Source: Arthrobacter sp. KBS0702 (GTDB taxonomy: Bacteria > Actinomycetota > Actinomycetes > Actinomycetales > Micrococcaceae). From it: a stretch of 64,000 nucleotides of DNA. How positions within the stretch are numbered: position 1 is the stretch's first letter; each line of letters starts with the position of its first letter. Under the pieces are notes generated by a model. The model did not search any database. It was not told where the DNA came from and worked only from the letters and a program-made list of their open reading frames with translations. The stretch is taken from contig NZ_CP042172.1 in assembly GCF_005937985.2 (NCBI RefSeq), forward strand, positions 1,984,001 to 2,048,000, written 5' to 3'. The translations under genes were made by a program, and so were the position numbers. Of this stretch, positions 15,841 through 25,141 are shown one piece after another.

Positions 15841-18456
15841 TCAGCCCTTCGCGGCACCGGACCGGGACCCGGCTTTGGCGCCGCGGCGGAGGACGCTGCG
15901 GGCCAGCCGGAAGCGCTCCCGGACGGAAAGGTCGGGCAGGTAGGCACGGGTGAGCGCGTTGGCGATGCCGGGCAGCGCCGCAGAGTCCGGATAGACCATG
16001 TACAGCGGGGCATAGAGCGGACGGAACTTCCCCTTGAAAGCCAGGAGTGAACGGAAGCCGTAGACGGGCTCCAGCGCCGACCCCAGCCGGTCGAGCAGGC
16101 GCTCCAGGCGTCCGGTCTCGTCCGGTCCGGCATCGTGGAGCCGGATTTGGCCCTCCCCGGGGGCATGGGCCAGGGGCGCCCCGGAGAGGCTGACGAAGTC
16201 GAAACCCTCGTCCCGGAAGCTCAGCGCAGCGGAGGCGATGAGGAACTCGATCCCCGGCCGGAATCCTGAGCTTCGACCCCGCATGAAGTCCAGCGTCCAT
16301 CCCGCAACGCGTCCGTCCCGGTAGACCGGCAGCCATGACGTCACGGTGTGGACGTGGCGCCGGACGTCGACGGCGAGAAGGCAGCGGACTTCGGGGTCGT
16401 TGAGCTCTTCGACGCCCCCAAGGGTGAAGCCCATCTCGGGCATCTTCCGGTCGGCCACCCATTCCTCGGAGATGGCCTGGATCTGCGCCTGGATTGCCAG
16501 CGGCGCGGCGGGATAGCGCACCCACTCGGCGCTGATGCCTGCCTTGGCGGCGTTGTTCATGGCCGTCCGGATGTCCTGGAACTGCTTGCCGCGGAAGGAC
16601 AGGCCGGCCAGGGGAAGAATGGTCTCCTGGGCGACCTGCACCGAATCCCAGCCAAGCGCGGACGCGGCGTCCCGGACCTCGGCGTGCACGGAGTAGAAGC
16701 ACGGACTCCATCCGTTGGACCTGCAGTACGCGGCGAATTCCTCCACCGCATCGCTGGTCCCGGACGCCGGGCCGACCGGGCCGCCAAGGGTGAGCGCGAT
16801 GCCGGCGATGACGCGGTAGGCGACGAAGCTCTCGCCGCTGCCCGAAAACCAGTAAACGTTGCCCGGCCAGGTCGTCATCCACGAGATGGAGCTTCCCTGG
16901 CCGGCCCGGAGGATCGCCCGGGCCCGGTCAATATCGGCACCGTTGCGGGCGTGCGCCGGACGCAGGAACGACGTCAGGACCCACCCCCCGCTGATGACCC
17001 AGAAAACGATCCCGACCCCCTCATAAAGCAACACGGCCGGGGTGCTCTCGGGGAAGAACGCGGGCGGCAAGTCCACGGTAAAACCCAGCGGAAGGAATCT
17101 GTCCGGGACGTCCGCCACCAGGTCCGCGAGCGTCGGGGCTGGGTTGAATCCCGGAGCCAGCGCCACGCCGAGCAGGACGTAGGCAACACCGAGTACTCCC
17201 GCCAGGCCCAGGATGCGCAGTGCCAGCCGCCGGTACGTCCCGCGGGGCGCAGCAACCGGAAACATCGGCTGGCACGCCAGCAGCACCGCAAAAAGAATGA
17301 CCGGCAGGAGCAGCGGGAGCACCAAGGTCAGCGGATGGGACCGGCCGCCCACCCGGCTGGCGTCGACCAGCTCCCCGGCGACCGTGTTGGGGCCCGCCGC
17401 CTGCAGGACCCCGACCATCGTAATGAGCGCCAAGACCGACAACGCGGCCTGGACCACCACGGCACCAAGCCAGGCGGCACGCCGCCCCCGGCGCAGTCCT
17501 TCAGCCAGCAGCAGCAACAGGAACGACGGCACAATCGCCATGAAGATGGCCCCGCCCCCGGCCCTCAGCTGCAGGAGCATGGCCTCGCACTCCCGGTGCT
17601 GCGCGGGGATTGCACACACGCTCTGCAGCGTCTGGGGATCCACAGGCTGGATATCGGTAAAAATCAATCGCAGCACCGCGAGGGGACCCGCCGCGTGCGG
17701 GGTCAGGCCGGCAACCACCGGTCCCACCGCCGACACCGCGACCATCAGCGCTATCAGCACCCGCCCTTCGTGCCGGGAGCTGACCGGCCGCCGGAGCCGG
17801 GGTCTGCGGCCCAGGAGCACGGGGCCGAGCAACGCGCCGGCAGAGCCGGCCCCAAGACGGACCAGATCCGTGAACCCGCCGCTGTAAAGCGCCAGCAGGA
17901 TCAGCAGGCCGAACAGTGCCAGCCGGATCCGGCGCCTCCACAGCGGCCCCATGGACGCCGTAGCAGCGAGGAGGGCGCCGTAGACCATGGCGCTCGGACC
18001 CAGGAAGTAGGTTGCGTCCAGGCCCCGGGCCCAGCTCCCCATCAGGAGCCTTGTTGCCTCCCAGATGCCGGTGGCGGCCAGGACACCCGCAACCTGGGCC
18101 GCACTGGCGGCGATCGCCAGCTTCAGGCTTCCAATCTGGCGTTCCACCGGTACCCCGACAAGCAGCACGAGCGCCGTTCCCAGAATGTAGCCTGGCAGGT
18201 TCCGGGCCCAAAGGGCGGAAGCCAGCACGGCCGGCCAGTGATCGGGCCAGAAATGCGCCGTCGCGGCCACCTCTGCCTTCCACCCCGGTGCCGGGCCCTC
18301 GAAGAGGCTCGACGACGCGACGCCGGCGATCCAGAAGACAGCGACGTACCCCAGGGTGACCGGCGCGCTCCGCAGTGACGAGAAAACCGACCGCGGCCAC
18401 CCGCGGCGACGCGTCCGCTTGGCCCCGTGGACGGGCGTCGACACTGGCGCTGACAA
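15841..18456 (-). CDS. Phosphatidylglycerol aminoacyltransferase-like protein (rhomboid-like membrane domain plus DUF2156)
   Basis: An 871-residue protein. Residues 1 to about 520 hold many membrane segments, beginning with a rhomboid-like block (LPGYILGTALVLLVGVPVERQIGS, GPSAMVYGALLA). Residues about 530-850 are a DUF2156 aminoacyltransferase domain (GNVYWFSGSGESFVAYRV, GFTLGGVEELNDPE, GWTLDFMRGRSSGFRPGIEF, YGFRSLLAFKGKF). The architecture matches MprF-type enzymes that move an amino acid from aminoacyl-tRNA to phosphatidylglycerol and so reduce surface negative charge. TTG 18456 is chosen because AAAGGAG precedes it by 7 nt. It is divergent from a membrane esterase, a likely functional partner. 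Confidence 0.85.
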   Translation of the reverse strand: MSAPVSTPVHGAKRTRRRGWPRSVFSSLRSAPVTLGYVAVFWIAGVASSSLFEGPAPGWKAEVAATAHFWPDHWPAVLASALWARNLPGYILGTALVLLVGVPVERQIGSLKLAIAASAAQVAGVLAATGIWEATRLLMGSWARGLDATYFLGPSAMVYGALLAATASMGPLWRRRIRLALFGLLILLALYSGGFTDLVRLGAGSAGALLGPVLLGRRPRLRRPVSSRHEGRVLIALMVAVSAVGPVVAGLTPHAAGPLAVLRLIFTDIQPVDPQTLQSVCAIPAQHRECEAMLLQLRAGGGAIFMAIVPSFLLLLLAEGLRRGRRAAWLGAVVVQAALSVLALITMVGVLQAAGPNTVAGELVDASRVGGRSHPLTLVLPLLLPVILFAVLLACQPMFPVAAPRGTYRRLALRILGLAGVLGVAYVLLGVALAPGFNPAPTLADLVADVPDRFLPLGFTVDLPPAFFPESTPAVLLYEGVGIVFWVISGGWVLTSFLRPAHARNGADIDRARAILRAGQGSSISWMTTWPGNVYWFSGSGESFVAYRVIAGIALTLGGPVGPASGTSDAVEEFAAYCRSNGWSPCFYSVHAEVRDAASALGWDSVQVAQETILPLAGLSFRGKQFQDIRTAMNNAAKAGISAEWVRYPAAPLAIQAQIQAISEEWVADRKMPEMGFTLGGVEELNDPEVRCLLAVDVRRHVHTVTSWLPVYRDGRVAGWTLDFMRGRSSGFRPGIEFLIASAALSFRDEGFDFVSLSGAPLAHAPGEGQIRLHDAGPDETGRLERLLDRLGSALEPVYGFRSLLAFKGKFRPLYAPLYMVYPDSAALPGIANALTRAYLPDLSVRERFRLARSVLRRGAKAGSRSGAAKG

Positions 18457-18679
18457 AGGGCACTCCTTTCAGGGCATCGCAGCTCCAAGCTGCTGCCCCG
18501 TCCTGTAGGTACCATTTGACCACTCCGGCCAGCAGGGCAACAGGGCGACCCCCTACGGGCGGCCCTCGGCGCCACCGGAAGGCCCAAAGGCGGCCCGGCA
18601 TCCATCCAACTCCCAGCGTTTCCCGGGGTCTGGGGTGTTATAACTGCCTGAGACGGACGCGCTTGATGGAGGGGACCTC

Positions 18680-19984
18680 ATGCAGCAGCTGCTCGGCCTG
18701 AACGTCGTCGATAAAGCGCTGCTCTACGCCTTCTACGGCCTGTCGATACTCGCCTGCCTCTACCTCGCGGTCCGGAGACCGCTTCCGCCGCGCTGGTTGC
18801 TGGTGGCGTTTGCGGGGCTGGCCGGCGGCGCCCTCGCCGGGGCCATCACGCTCTTTGTCTGCGAAGTCGTGATCAATGTGTTCGGACTGCCGCTGGAGCC
18901 CGATACCCGCGCCTGGGTCATCTCTGCCTTCGCCGGCGTCGGCCTCGCCGTGGTCAACCTGTGGCGTTCCCGCTGGTGGCGGAAGGCGGCCGCCGTGATC
19001 GCCGTGCTGGTCTTCGTCTCGACGGCGGCCCTGGGCATCAACGCCGGCTACGGGCTGAACCCCACCCTGGGTGCCATGCTCGGGCTGAACCAGGCCCAGC
19101 ACCTGGCCCTGCCTGCGCTCAACCCGAAGGCCCGGCAGGACAGCGGTGTTCCGCTGTGGCAGAGCTGGACGCCCCCGGCCGGGATGCCGGCCACGGGGCG
19201 AAGCGGGGCCGTATCGATCCCGGCAACGGCCTCGGGTTTCCGCGCCCGGGACGCGTATCTGTACCTGCCGCCCGCGGCCCTGGTCGCCGACCCGCCGCCC
19301 CTGCCGATCGTCATCATGATGATGGGCCAGCCGGGAGGACCTGAGCAGAACAAATCCGCCGTCCAGGAACTCAACGCCCTCGCCCAACGCAACCACGGGC
19401 TGGCCCCGCTCTTCCTCACCATCGACCAACTGGGCAATCCCTACCAGAATCCCGTCTGCGTGGACTCCGACAAGGGCAAGGTCTACACCTACGTCACCAC
19501 CGACGTCGTCAATTTCATCCGCACCAAGCTCAATGTGGCGACCGCCCGCGTCCAGTGGGCGGTCGCGGGCTACTCCAACGGCGGCGAGTGCGCCCTCTCC
19601 TTCGGGGCCAAGAGGCCGGAGCTCTTCGGGTCCCTGCTGGACATCTCGGGCGAGCTTGAGCCGATTGACGGCTCTCCCGACAACACCGTGAAGACTATTT
19701 TCGGGGGCAGCCAGGCGGCGTTCACCGCGGAAAAGCCAGCCACCATCCTCAAGGCGCACCAGTACAGCGACTCGCTCGCCATCTTCACCAGCGGCGCCCT
19801 GGATCCGGTGTACGGGCCGCAGGCCGCCGCCGCCGAGGCGTTGGCCAAGGCCGCCGGCATGACAACCCGCCGGTTCGTCGGCGAAGGCATCGGCCACCGG
19901 GGCGACTCGGTGGATTACGGGCTCAAGACCGGGCTGCCGTTGCTTTTCGAGAGGTTCGGACTGATGCCGCCGGGAAGTTCTTAA
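18680..19984 (+). CDS. Membrane-anchored alpha/beta-hydrolase esterase
   Basis: A 434-residue protein with four N-terminal membrane segments (to about residue 125) and a C-terminal esterase/mycolyltransferase-like hydrolase domain. The nucleophile motif is VAGYSNGGECAL. The C-terminal GHRGDSVDYG supplies a candidate catalytic His. The ribosome site GGAGGGG precedes ATG 18680, and a TATAAC hexamer lies about 40 bp upstream. Its divergent position next to the aminoacyl-lipid synthase suggests it may hydrolyse aminoacylated lipids, as esterase partners do in other bacteria; that is inference. Confidence 0.82.
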   Translation: MQQLLGLNVVDKALLYAFYGLSILACLYLAVRRPLPPRWLLVAFAGLAGGALAGAITLFVCEVVINVFGLPLEPDTRAWVISAFAGVGLAVVNLWRSRWWRKAAAVIAVLVFVSTAALGINAGYGLNPTLGAMLGLNQAQHLALPALNPKARQDSGVPLWQSWTPPAGMPATGRSGAVSIPATASGFRARDAYLYLPPAALVADPPPLPIVIMMMGQPGGPEQNKSAVQELNALAQRNHGLAPLFLTIDQLGNPYQNPVCVDSDKGKVYTYVTTDVVNFIRTKLNVATARVQWAVAGYSNGGECALSFGAKRPELFGSLLDISGELEPIDGSPDNTVKTIFGGSQAAFTAEKPATILKAHQYSDSLAIFTSGALDPVYGPQAAAAEALAKAAGMTTRRFVGEGIGHRGDSVDYGLKTGLPLLFERFGLMPPGSS

Positions 19985-20060
19985 GCGTTTCTTAAGCCGG
20001 GGGGCGAAGACTTGGACAGGACGCGTAACCGCGCGCCGCTGCCCCGAACCGGAGGATTCC

Positions 20061-20822
20061 ATGGCTGGACCCGCCCCTGTCGACCGATCCGCACAGCACC
20101 CCGTTCCCGACGGCCGCCCCGCTGCGGCGCCGCGGTTCCGGGCCCTTCCGCAGGCCCGGCACTGGCTGCTGCTGGGCATCCTGCTCTGCGCCGCCGTGAT
20201 CGCGCTGGGCATGGCTGTGCAGCTGGTGCCCGGGGACACCCGGGCCGAACTGGGCGTGGACCAGGACCTCAGCCAGCACCACTCCGCCGCGCTGACCGCC
20301 GTCGCGATGGGCATCAACGTGCTGTTCGGGCCCGTGGTTGGACTCGTCCTGATCGGCATCGTCGCGCTGTTCCTCTGGCTGGTCGGCCGCGATCTGGTCA
20401 AGGCCGTCGCTTTCGGCCTGGTGGCGTGTTCGGGCTGGGTGGCCAGCGAAGTCTTCAAGCTCATCATTGCCCGCCAGCGGCCCAACCCGGCCATGCTGGT
20501 GGACCCGCTGTCCCCGGAGACGGGTTCGAACAGCTTCCCGAGCGGCCACGTCTCCTTCGCCGTCGCGCTGGCGTTCGCGCTCTACTTCCTGGCCCGGGGG
20601 ACCCGCTGGTCCAAGGTGATCGCCGCCGCCGGCGCAGCTTTGGCCCTGGTCGTGGCCTGGTCGCGGCTCTACATCGGGGTGCACTACCCCAGCGACGTGG
20701 CAGCCTCGTTCCTGGCCGCCAGCGCAGCGGTGGTCCTGCTATCCGGGCTCTGGAACCGCTTCGGCCCCCGGCTCGTGGAGCGTCTGCCGTCCGCCGTGTT
20801 CCTCCGATCAAACCGAGCGTAA
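20061..20822 (+). CDS. PAP2-family lipid phosphatase
   Basis: A 253-residue membrane phosphatase with the full three-part signature: KLIIARQRP, PSGH (FPSGHVSFA) and SRLYIGVHYPSD. There are about six membrane segments after a Pro-rich N-terminus. Such enzymes dephosphorylate phosphatidic acid, phosphatidylglycerol phosphate or undecaprenyl pyrophosphate at the outer face. A CCGGAGG ribosome site precedes ATG 20061. It begins a tight run with DedA and a two-component system (7, 5 and 8 bp gaps). Confidence 0.92.
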   Translation: MAGPAPVDRSAQHPVPDGRPAAAPRFRALPQARHWLLLGILLCAAVIALGMAVQLVPGDTRAELGVDQDLSQHHSAALTAVAMGINVLFGPVVGLVLIGIVALFLWLVGRDLVKAVAFGLVACSGWVASEVFKLIIARQRPNPAMLVDPLSPETGSNSFPSGHVSFAVALAFALYFLARGTRWSKVIAAAGAALALVVAWSRLYIGVHYPSDVAASFLAASAAVVLLSGLWNRFGPRLVERLPSAVFLRSNRA

Positions 20823-20829
20823 GGACCTG

Positions 20830-21579
20830 ATGGTGCACAGTATCGACATTTCGGGACTGGCCCCGGCCCTGGCGGCCGCCGGAGGATCTCCTTCCCTGCT
20901 CGACCCCGCCAGCCTGCTCGCCGGGCTCGGGCCGGCCGCGCTGGGCGTCATCGCCGCGATGGTGTTCATCGAATCGGGCGTGCTCTTCCCCTTCCTGCCC
21001 GGCGACTCCCTGCTCTTCACCGCCGGACTCCTGCATCAGCAGCTGCAGCTGACGCTGCCCGTGCTGATCGGCGTCGTCACGGCGGCGGCCATCGCGGGCG
21101 ACCAGGTCGGCTACCTGCTGGGGCGTACCTTTGGCCGGCGGTGGTTCAAGGATGACGCCAGGGTGCTGAAGACAGCCCACCTGGCCACAACGGAAGAGTT
21201 CTTCCGCCGCCACGGCGGCGCCGCCGTCGTGCTGGCCCGATTCGTACCCATGGTCAGGACGTTCGCGCCGCTGACCGCAGGCATCGGCCGCTACGAGTAC
21301 AAGGCCTTTACCCTCTGGAACATCGTCGGGGCGCTGGCCTGGGCCACCTCCGTGACCTTGCTGGGCACCTGGCTGGGACACTATGAGATCATCGCCCAGA
21401 ACATCGACGTCATCGCCGTGGTGATGGTCCTCGTCTCCGTCGTGCCGTGGCTGATCCAGTTGCTCAAGCGCCGCCGCAGCAACCGCCGCGACGCCGGTGC
21501 CCCGCCGGAGGCCGAGCACGGAACCGCCCACGACACGGGCGACGCCGGACTCCACCGGGAACCGGCCGCGAAAGAATAA
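20830..21579 (+). CDS. DedA family membrane protein
   Basis: A 249-residue DedA/SNARE-associated protein. Motifs are FIESGVLFPFLPGDSLLFTAGLL, GDQVGYLLGRTFG, and FVPMVRTFAPLTAGIGRYEYKAFTLWNIVGALAW. DedA proteins include flippases for C55-P or phosphatidylethanolamine and support proton-motive-force homeostasis. That fits with the PAP2 phosphatase 7 bp upstream, since dephosphorylation and recycling of lipid carriers are linked. The C-terminus is a charged cytoplasmic tail. Confidence 0.9.
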   Translation: MVHSIDISGLAPALAAAGGSPSLLDPASLLAGLGPAALGVIAAMVFIESGVLFPFLPGDSLLFTAGLLHQQLQLTLPVLIGVVTAAAIAGDQVGYLLGRTFGRRWFKDDARVLKTAHLATTEEFFRRHGGAAVVLARFVPMVRTFAPLTAGIGRYEYKAFTLWNIVGALAWATSVTLLGTWLGHYEIIAQNIDVIAVVMVLVSVVPWLIQLLKRRRSNRRDAGAPPEAEHGTAHDTGDAGLHREPAAKE

Positions 21580-21584
21580 GTGTC

Positions 21585-22259
21585 ATGACACTTGCTGACC
21601 GGCCGGCCCTGCTGCTCGTCGAGGACGACCCCGTACTGGGCCCGCTGATCGCCGAACTGCTGGAGCCGGACTACCGGGTCCGCCTGGTCGCCAACGGCCA
21701 GGACGGCCTGCACCTGGGCCTGACCGAGCCGTGGGACGTGCTGGTCATTGACCGCGGCCTGCCCGTGATGGACGGAATTGCCGTGATCGCGGCTCTGCGG
21801 TCCAAGGGGATCGCCACGCCGATCCTGATACTGACGGCGCTGGGCGACCCGGACGAGAAGGTCCGGGGGCTGGACGCGGGTGCCAACGATTACGTGACCA
21901 AGCCGTTCGACGCCGGCGAACTGGCCGCTCGGCTGCGCGCCCTGACCCGGAGCTACGCCCGGGCCGCGGACACCATCAGCATCGGCGACTGGGAACTTGA
22001 TCCGGCGTCGCGGTTGGTCCGCTCTGTCTACGGCGGCACGGTAACCCTCACGGCCAAGGAGACCGAGGTGCTCGCGGCGCTTGCCGCCGAACCCGGAAGG
22101 GTCTTTACGCGCGATGAACTGCTCGCAGGCTTCTTCGACCCCACGGACCAGCCCGGCGTGATCGACACCTACGTCCACCACCTGCGCCGGAAAATCACCA
22201 GGACCGTCATCCGCACCGTCCACGGCGTCGGCTACCAGCTCGGCGAGGCCAATGACTAG
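21585..22259 (+). CDS. Two-component response regulator, OmpR class
   Basis: A 224-residue regulator. The receiver has acidic residues at 14-15 (VEDD), phospho-acceptor Asp56 (VIDRGLP), Thr84 and Lys106 (VTKPF). The effector is a winged helix ending VDTYVHHLRRKI-like, then VIRTVHGVGYQLGE. ATG 21585 sits in the palindrome GTGTCATGACAC; the frame continues upstream into dedA but that part is not receiver sequence. Its histidine kinase follows after 8 bp. Targets likely include the co-transcribed envelope genes. Confidence 0.92.
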   Translation: MTLADRPALLLVEDDPVLGPLIAELLEPDYRVRLVANGQDGLHLGLTEPWDVLVIDRGLPVMDGIAVIAALRSKGIATPILILTALGDPDEKVRGLDAGANDYVTKPFDAGELAARLRALTRSYARAADTISIGDWELDPASRLVRSVYGGTVTLTAKETEVLAALAAEPGRVFTRDELLAGFFDPTDQPGVIDTYVHHLRRKITRTVIRTVHGVGYQLGEAND

Positions 22260-22267
22260 GGCAGCAC

Positions 22268-23266
22268 ATGACTAAGGAAACGCCCCCGGGAGGATCGCCG
22301 GACCAGTCCACCCTGCGCCGGGCCTCGCTCAAGGTGGCCGTCCGCATCAGCGCGGCCTGCGCGGTAATGGTGTTGTGCCTGCTCGCCGTCGCCGCCTTCT
22401 ACCTCATGAACAAGCTGGCCCACCCGGAGTTGCCGGCCCCCACGGCGGCCGGGACGACCTACGCGTACCTTGATTCCCGGGACCTGCTGGAGGCGATGAT
22501 CATCGCCGGGCTGGCCGGCGTCGCACTGGCCGGGCTCGTGGGATGGCTCAGCGCCCGCAGCGCCATCCGCCCGCTGGGCGAGGCGCTGGCCCTGCAGCGC
22601 CGGTTCGTCCAGGACGCCAGCCACGAACTCCGCACCCCACTGGCCATCCTGGACACCAGGATCCAGCTCGCGCAGCGTAGCGCCGAACCCGATTCCAAGC
22701 AGGGACGGGAGCTGGCCCGGATCCGCGAGGACGCCGCCACGCTCACCGGCATCGTCAACGAACTGCTGCTTGCCGCCACTACGGAGGCCCCGGACCCCGC
22801 GGCCGAACCTGTCGATCTGGCCGACGTCGCCGGCGCCGTCGCCCAAAGCCTCGAGCAGTTGGCGGCGGCCAACGACGTCCGCCTGGCATTCTCCGCCGCC
22901 GGCCGCCCGCGCGCCAGGATCGACCGGAATGCCCTCCGGCGCGCGATCCTGGCACTGGCGGACAACGCACTGGCCCACACCCCGCCCGGCGGGCTCGTCA
23001 CCATTTCAACCGCCGCCGAGCAGCAGCAGGCGGTTATCACGGTGGCGGACACGGGTGCCGGGATCACCGGCGTCGACCAGAACAGGATTTTCGACAGTTT
23101 CGTCAGGACGGCCGGCCCCGACGGGACACGCGGGCAGCGCAGCTACGGCATCGGCCTGTCCCTGGTCCGCGAAATCGCCATGGCGGCCGGCGGCACCGTT
23201 GTGGTGGCCCGGACCGGCCCGGAAGGCACCGTCATGAGGATCGCCCTTCCCGCCACCGGCCACTGA
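22268..23266 (+). CDS. Two-component sensor histidine kinase
   Basis: A 332-residue kinase with two membrane segments (about 27-49 and 75-96) enclosing a very short extracytoplasmic loop of about 25 residues. A HisKA domain follows (DASHELRTPLAIL, phospho-His119), then the HATPase_c motifs ADNALAHTP (N box), DTGAGI and GIGLSLV. The short loop suggests intramembrane sensing of envelope or membrane stress rather than a soluble ligand. This is inference from architecture and from the neighbouring PAP2 and DedA genes. Confidence 0.92.
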   Translation: MTKETPPGGSPDQSTLRRASLKVAVRISAACAVMVLCLLAVAAFYLMNKLAHPELPAPTAAGTTYAYLDSRDLLEAMIIAGLAGVALAGLVGWLSARSAIRPLGEALALQRRFVQDASHELRTPLAILDTRIQLAQRSAEPDSKQGRELARIREDAATLTGIVNELLLAATTEAPDPAAEPVDLADVAGAVAQSLEQLAAANDVRLAFSAAGRPRARIDRNALRRAILALADNALAHTPPGGLVTISTAAEQQQAVITVADTGAGITGVDQNRIFDSFVRTAGPDGTRGQRSYGIGLSLVREIAMAAGGTVVVARTGPEGTVMRIALPATGH

Positions 23267-23279
23267 GGCCGCGGCGGGC

Positions 23280-23636
23280 TCAGTTGGCGGACGCAGCCCG
23301 GGAGCCGGCCGGCTCGTTGACCGCGGCGCCTGCCGGCTCCACATTGGTCCTGGCCAGCAGCGCTGCCACCACTTCCGCCACAATGTCTTCCTTCTCCCGC
23401 TTCTTCGCGTCCTCCATCTGGGCCACTTCGACGCGGGCCGCCTGCCAGGCGGACCAGTGGCCGGAGACGAGGGCCCAGAGCGAGAGGGCCGACACGTACA
23501 CCACCGAATCCAGCCAGCCCATCGTCAACGAAATCGGGATCATGACGATCCACAGGATCGCCAGCCAGCCGTTGACCCGCCGCATAAAGACGGGATCCCC
23601 CTGAACCATCGCCCACAGGCTCTTTACCGGGCCCAC
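23280..23636 (-). CDS. Small two-helix membrane protein
   Basis: A 118-residue protein with two hydrophobic segments (NGWLAILWIVMIPISLTMGW and VVYVSALSLWALVSGHW) and a charged helical C-terminus (QMEDAKKREKEDIVAEVVAALLA). GTG 23636 follows GAGGAGA by 6 nt. It converges with the histidine kinase gene at 13 bp. The function is unknown; I recognise no characterised family. Confidence 0.72.
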   Translation of the reverse strand: MGPVKSLWAMVQGDPVFMRRVNGWLAILWIVMIPISLTMGWLDSVVYVSALSLWALVSGHWSAWQAARVEVAQMEDAKKREKEDIVAEVVAALLARTNVEPAGAAVNEPAGSRAASAN

Positions 23637-23854
23637 GCATTCTCCTCACCTCAACGGCCGGACGGTCCTGCCGACGGGACTGTATCCGCGGACTCTGTGA
23701 AGAAGCTGAAAGCGCGCAGGAGCAACCACGGCGCCTCCCCCGCGCGTCAACAACAGTCAGGGCACGTCAGCACGGGTATCGGGCCCGGGTAGGACTAGTC
23801 TCGTTCCATGGCGAGAGACTATGGCACGACGGCGCGCGCCGCCGCCAGCGCGCG

Positions 23855-24997
23855 GTGACCTTCCTGTCCCTGGCGCTGATCGCCGTCGTCGCCCTGGCCG
23901 GCCCCCTGCTCGCGCTCCCGGTCCGCTGGAGCTTGCCGGTGGTCCTCGGTGAATTGTTGGCCGGCGTCCTGATCGGACGCACGGGACTGGCGCTGGTGGA
24001 CTCGGCGGACCCCACCTTCAGCCTGCTGGCCAACATCGGCTTCGCGCTAATGATGTTCGTGGCCGGAACGCACGTGCCGGTGAGGGATCCCGCGATCCGC
24101 TCGGCCCTGGGCCAGGGGGCACGACGCGCCGTCCTGGCGGCCGCCGCTGCTGCTCTCCTCGGGACCGCCCTCGGCCTGGCCTTCGGCACCGGGCACGCAC
24201 CGCTCTACGTGGTGCTGCTGGCCTCTTCCTCGGCCGCGCTGGTGCTGCCGATTGTCGACTCGCTCCGCCTCGGCGGACCGCAGGTGGTGGCCATGACGGC
24301 ACAGGTGGCGATCGCTGACATCGCCTGCATCCTCGCCCTGCCGCTGGCGGTAGATCCGCCCAATGCAGTCCGCACCGCCCTCGGGGCGCTCGCGGTGGGT
24401 ATCTGCGCCGCCGCGATCTTCTTCGCGCTGCGCTCGCTGGAGCGCCGCGGCACCCGCCAGCGGATGCATCGTCTCTCTGAGGACCGCAAGTTTGCCCTCG
24501 AACTCCGCATCCAGCTGGCGCTGCTGTTTGCCCTGGCCGGAGTGGCAAGCTTCGGCGGCGTCTCGGTGATGCTGGCCGGCTTCTCCTTCGGCCTGGTGGT
24601 GGCGGCAGTGGGCGAACCACGACGCCTGGCACGGCAGCTCTTCGCCGTCAGCGACGGATTTCTCGGCCCGATCTTCTTTGTCTGGCTGGGTGCCTCCCTG
24701 AACCTGCGCGACCTCGCCGGTCATCCGGAGATGGCGGCGCTGGGCCTCTCGCTGGGTGCCGGTACCATACTGCTGCACGCCGCCCTGAGGGCGTCCGGCC
24801 TGCCGCTGCCGCTGGGTGTGCTCTCCGCAGCCCAGCTGGGGATCCCCGTCGCCGCCGCCAGCATCGGGACACAGCTCCAGGTGCTGCAACCCGGAGAGGA
24901 TGCCGCGTTGCTCCTCGGTGCGCTCGTCACCATCGCTGCAAGCTCGTTTGGCGGAGCACGTGCCGCCCGGTCCTTCGCCACGCCTCTCAAGGCCTGA
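23855..24997 (+). CDS. Cation:proton antiporter, CPA2-like
   Basis: A 380-residue protein with about 11-12 membrane segments. Family features are VVLGELLAGVLIGRTGLALVD near the N-terminus, NIGFALMMFVAGTHVPV, MTAQVAIADIACILALPLAV and FLGPIFFVWLGASLNL. It likely exchanges Na+ or K+ for H+. It lacks a C-terminal TrkA-N domain, so it is of minimal length. GTG 23855 was used; the exact start is uncertain. Confidence 0.82.
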   Translation: MTFLSLALIAVVALAGPLLALPVRWSLPVVLGELLAGVLIGRTGLALVDSADPTFSLLANIGFALMMFVAGTHVPVRDPAIRSALGQGARRAVLAAAAAALLGTALGLAFGTGHAPLYVVLLASSSAALVLPIVDSLRLGGPQVVAMTAQVAIADIACILALPLAVDPPNAVRTALGALAVGICAAAIFFALRSLERRGTRQRMHRLSEDRKFALELRIQLALLFALAGVASFGGVSVMLAGFSFGLVVAAVGEPRRLARQLFAVSDGFLGPIFFVWLGASLNLRDLAGHPEMAALGLSLGAGTILLHAALRASGLPLPLGVLSAAQLGIPVAAASIGTQLQVLQPGEDAALLLGALVTIAASSFGGARAARSFATPLKA

Positions 24998-25080
24998 TGC
25001 ACGGCCGCGTACTGGCGCCGGTGCCGACACGGCCCCTTCGCGGCCAAAAATGAACATTCGTGCAGCCGTCGACCGCGTAT

Positions 25081-25141
25081 TACCCGCGAGTAGCCTTCTG
25101 GTGCAAGAAACCCCTGCACAAACGTGCAGAACTGTCTGCAC
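25081..25141. promoter_or_regulatory. Lipase upstream region: shared 12-mer and GTGCA inverted repeats
   Basis: This stretch contains TACCCGCGAGTA (25081-25092), identical to the site upstream of the phospholipase. It also has GTGCA (25101) paired with TGCAC (25115), and a perfect repeat GTGCAGA-ACTG-TCTGCAC (25124-25141). The clustering within 120-180 bp of the lipase start suggests operators for one or two regulators. Confidence 0.5.

Noticed and set aside
16348-18378. A 676-codon plus-strand open frame
   Set aside because: It is antisense to the MprF-like gene; composition is Arg/Gln/Pro-rich without domains, and the minus strand shows membrane and DUF2156 motifs.
18638-20494. A 618-codon minus-strand open frame
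   Set aside because: It is opposite the esterase and PAP2 genes, which carry catalytic motifs; this frame has none.
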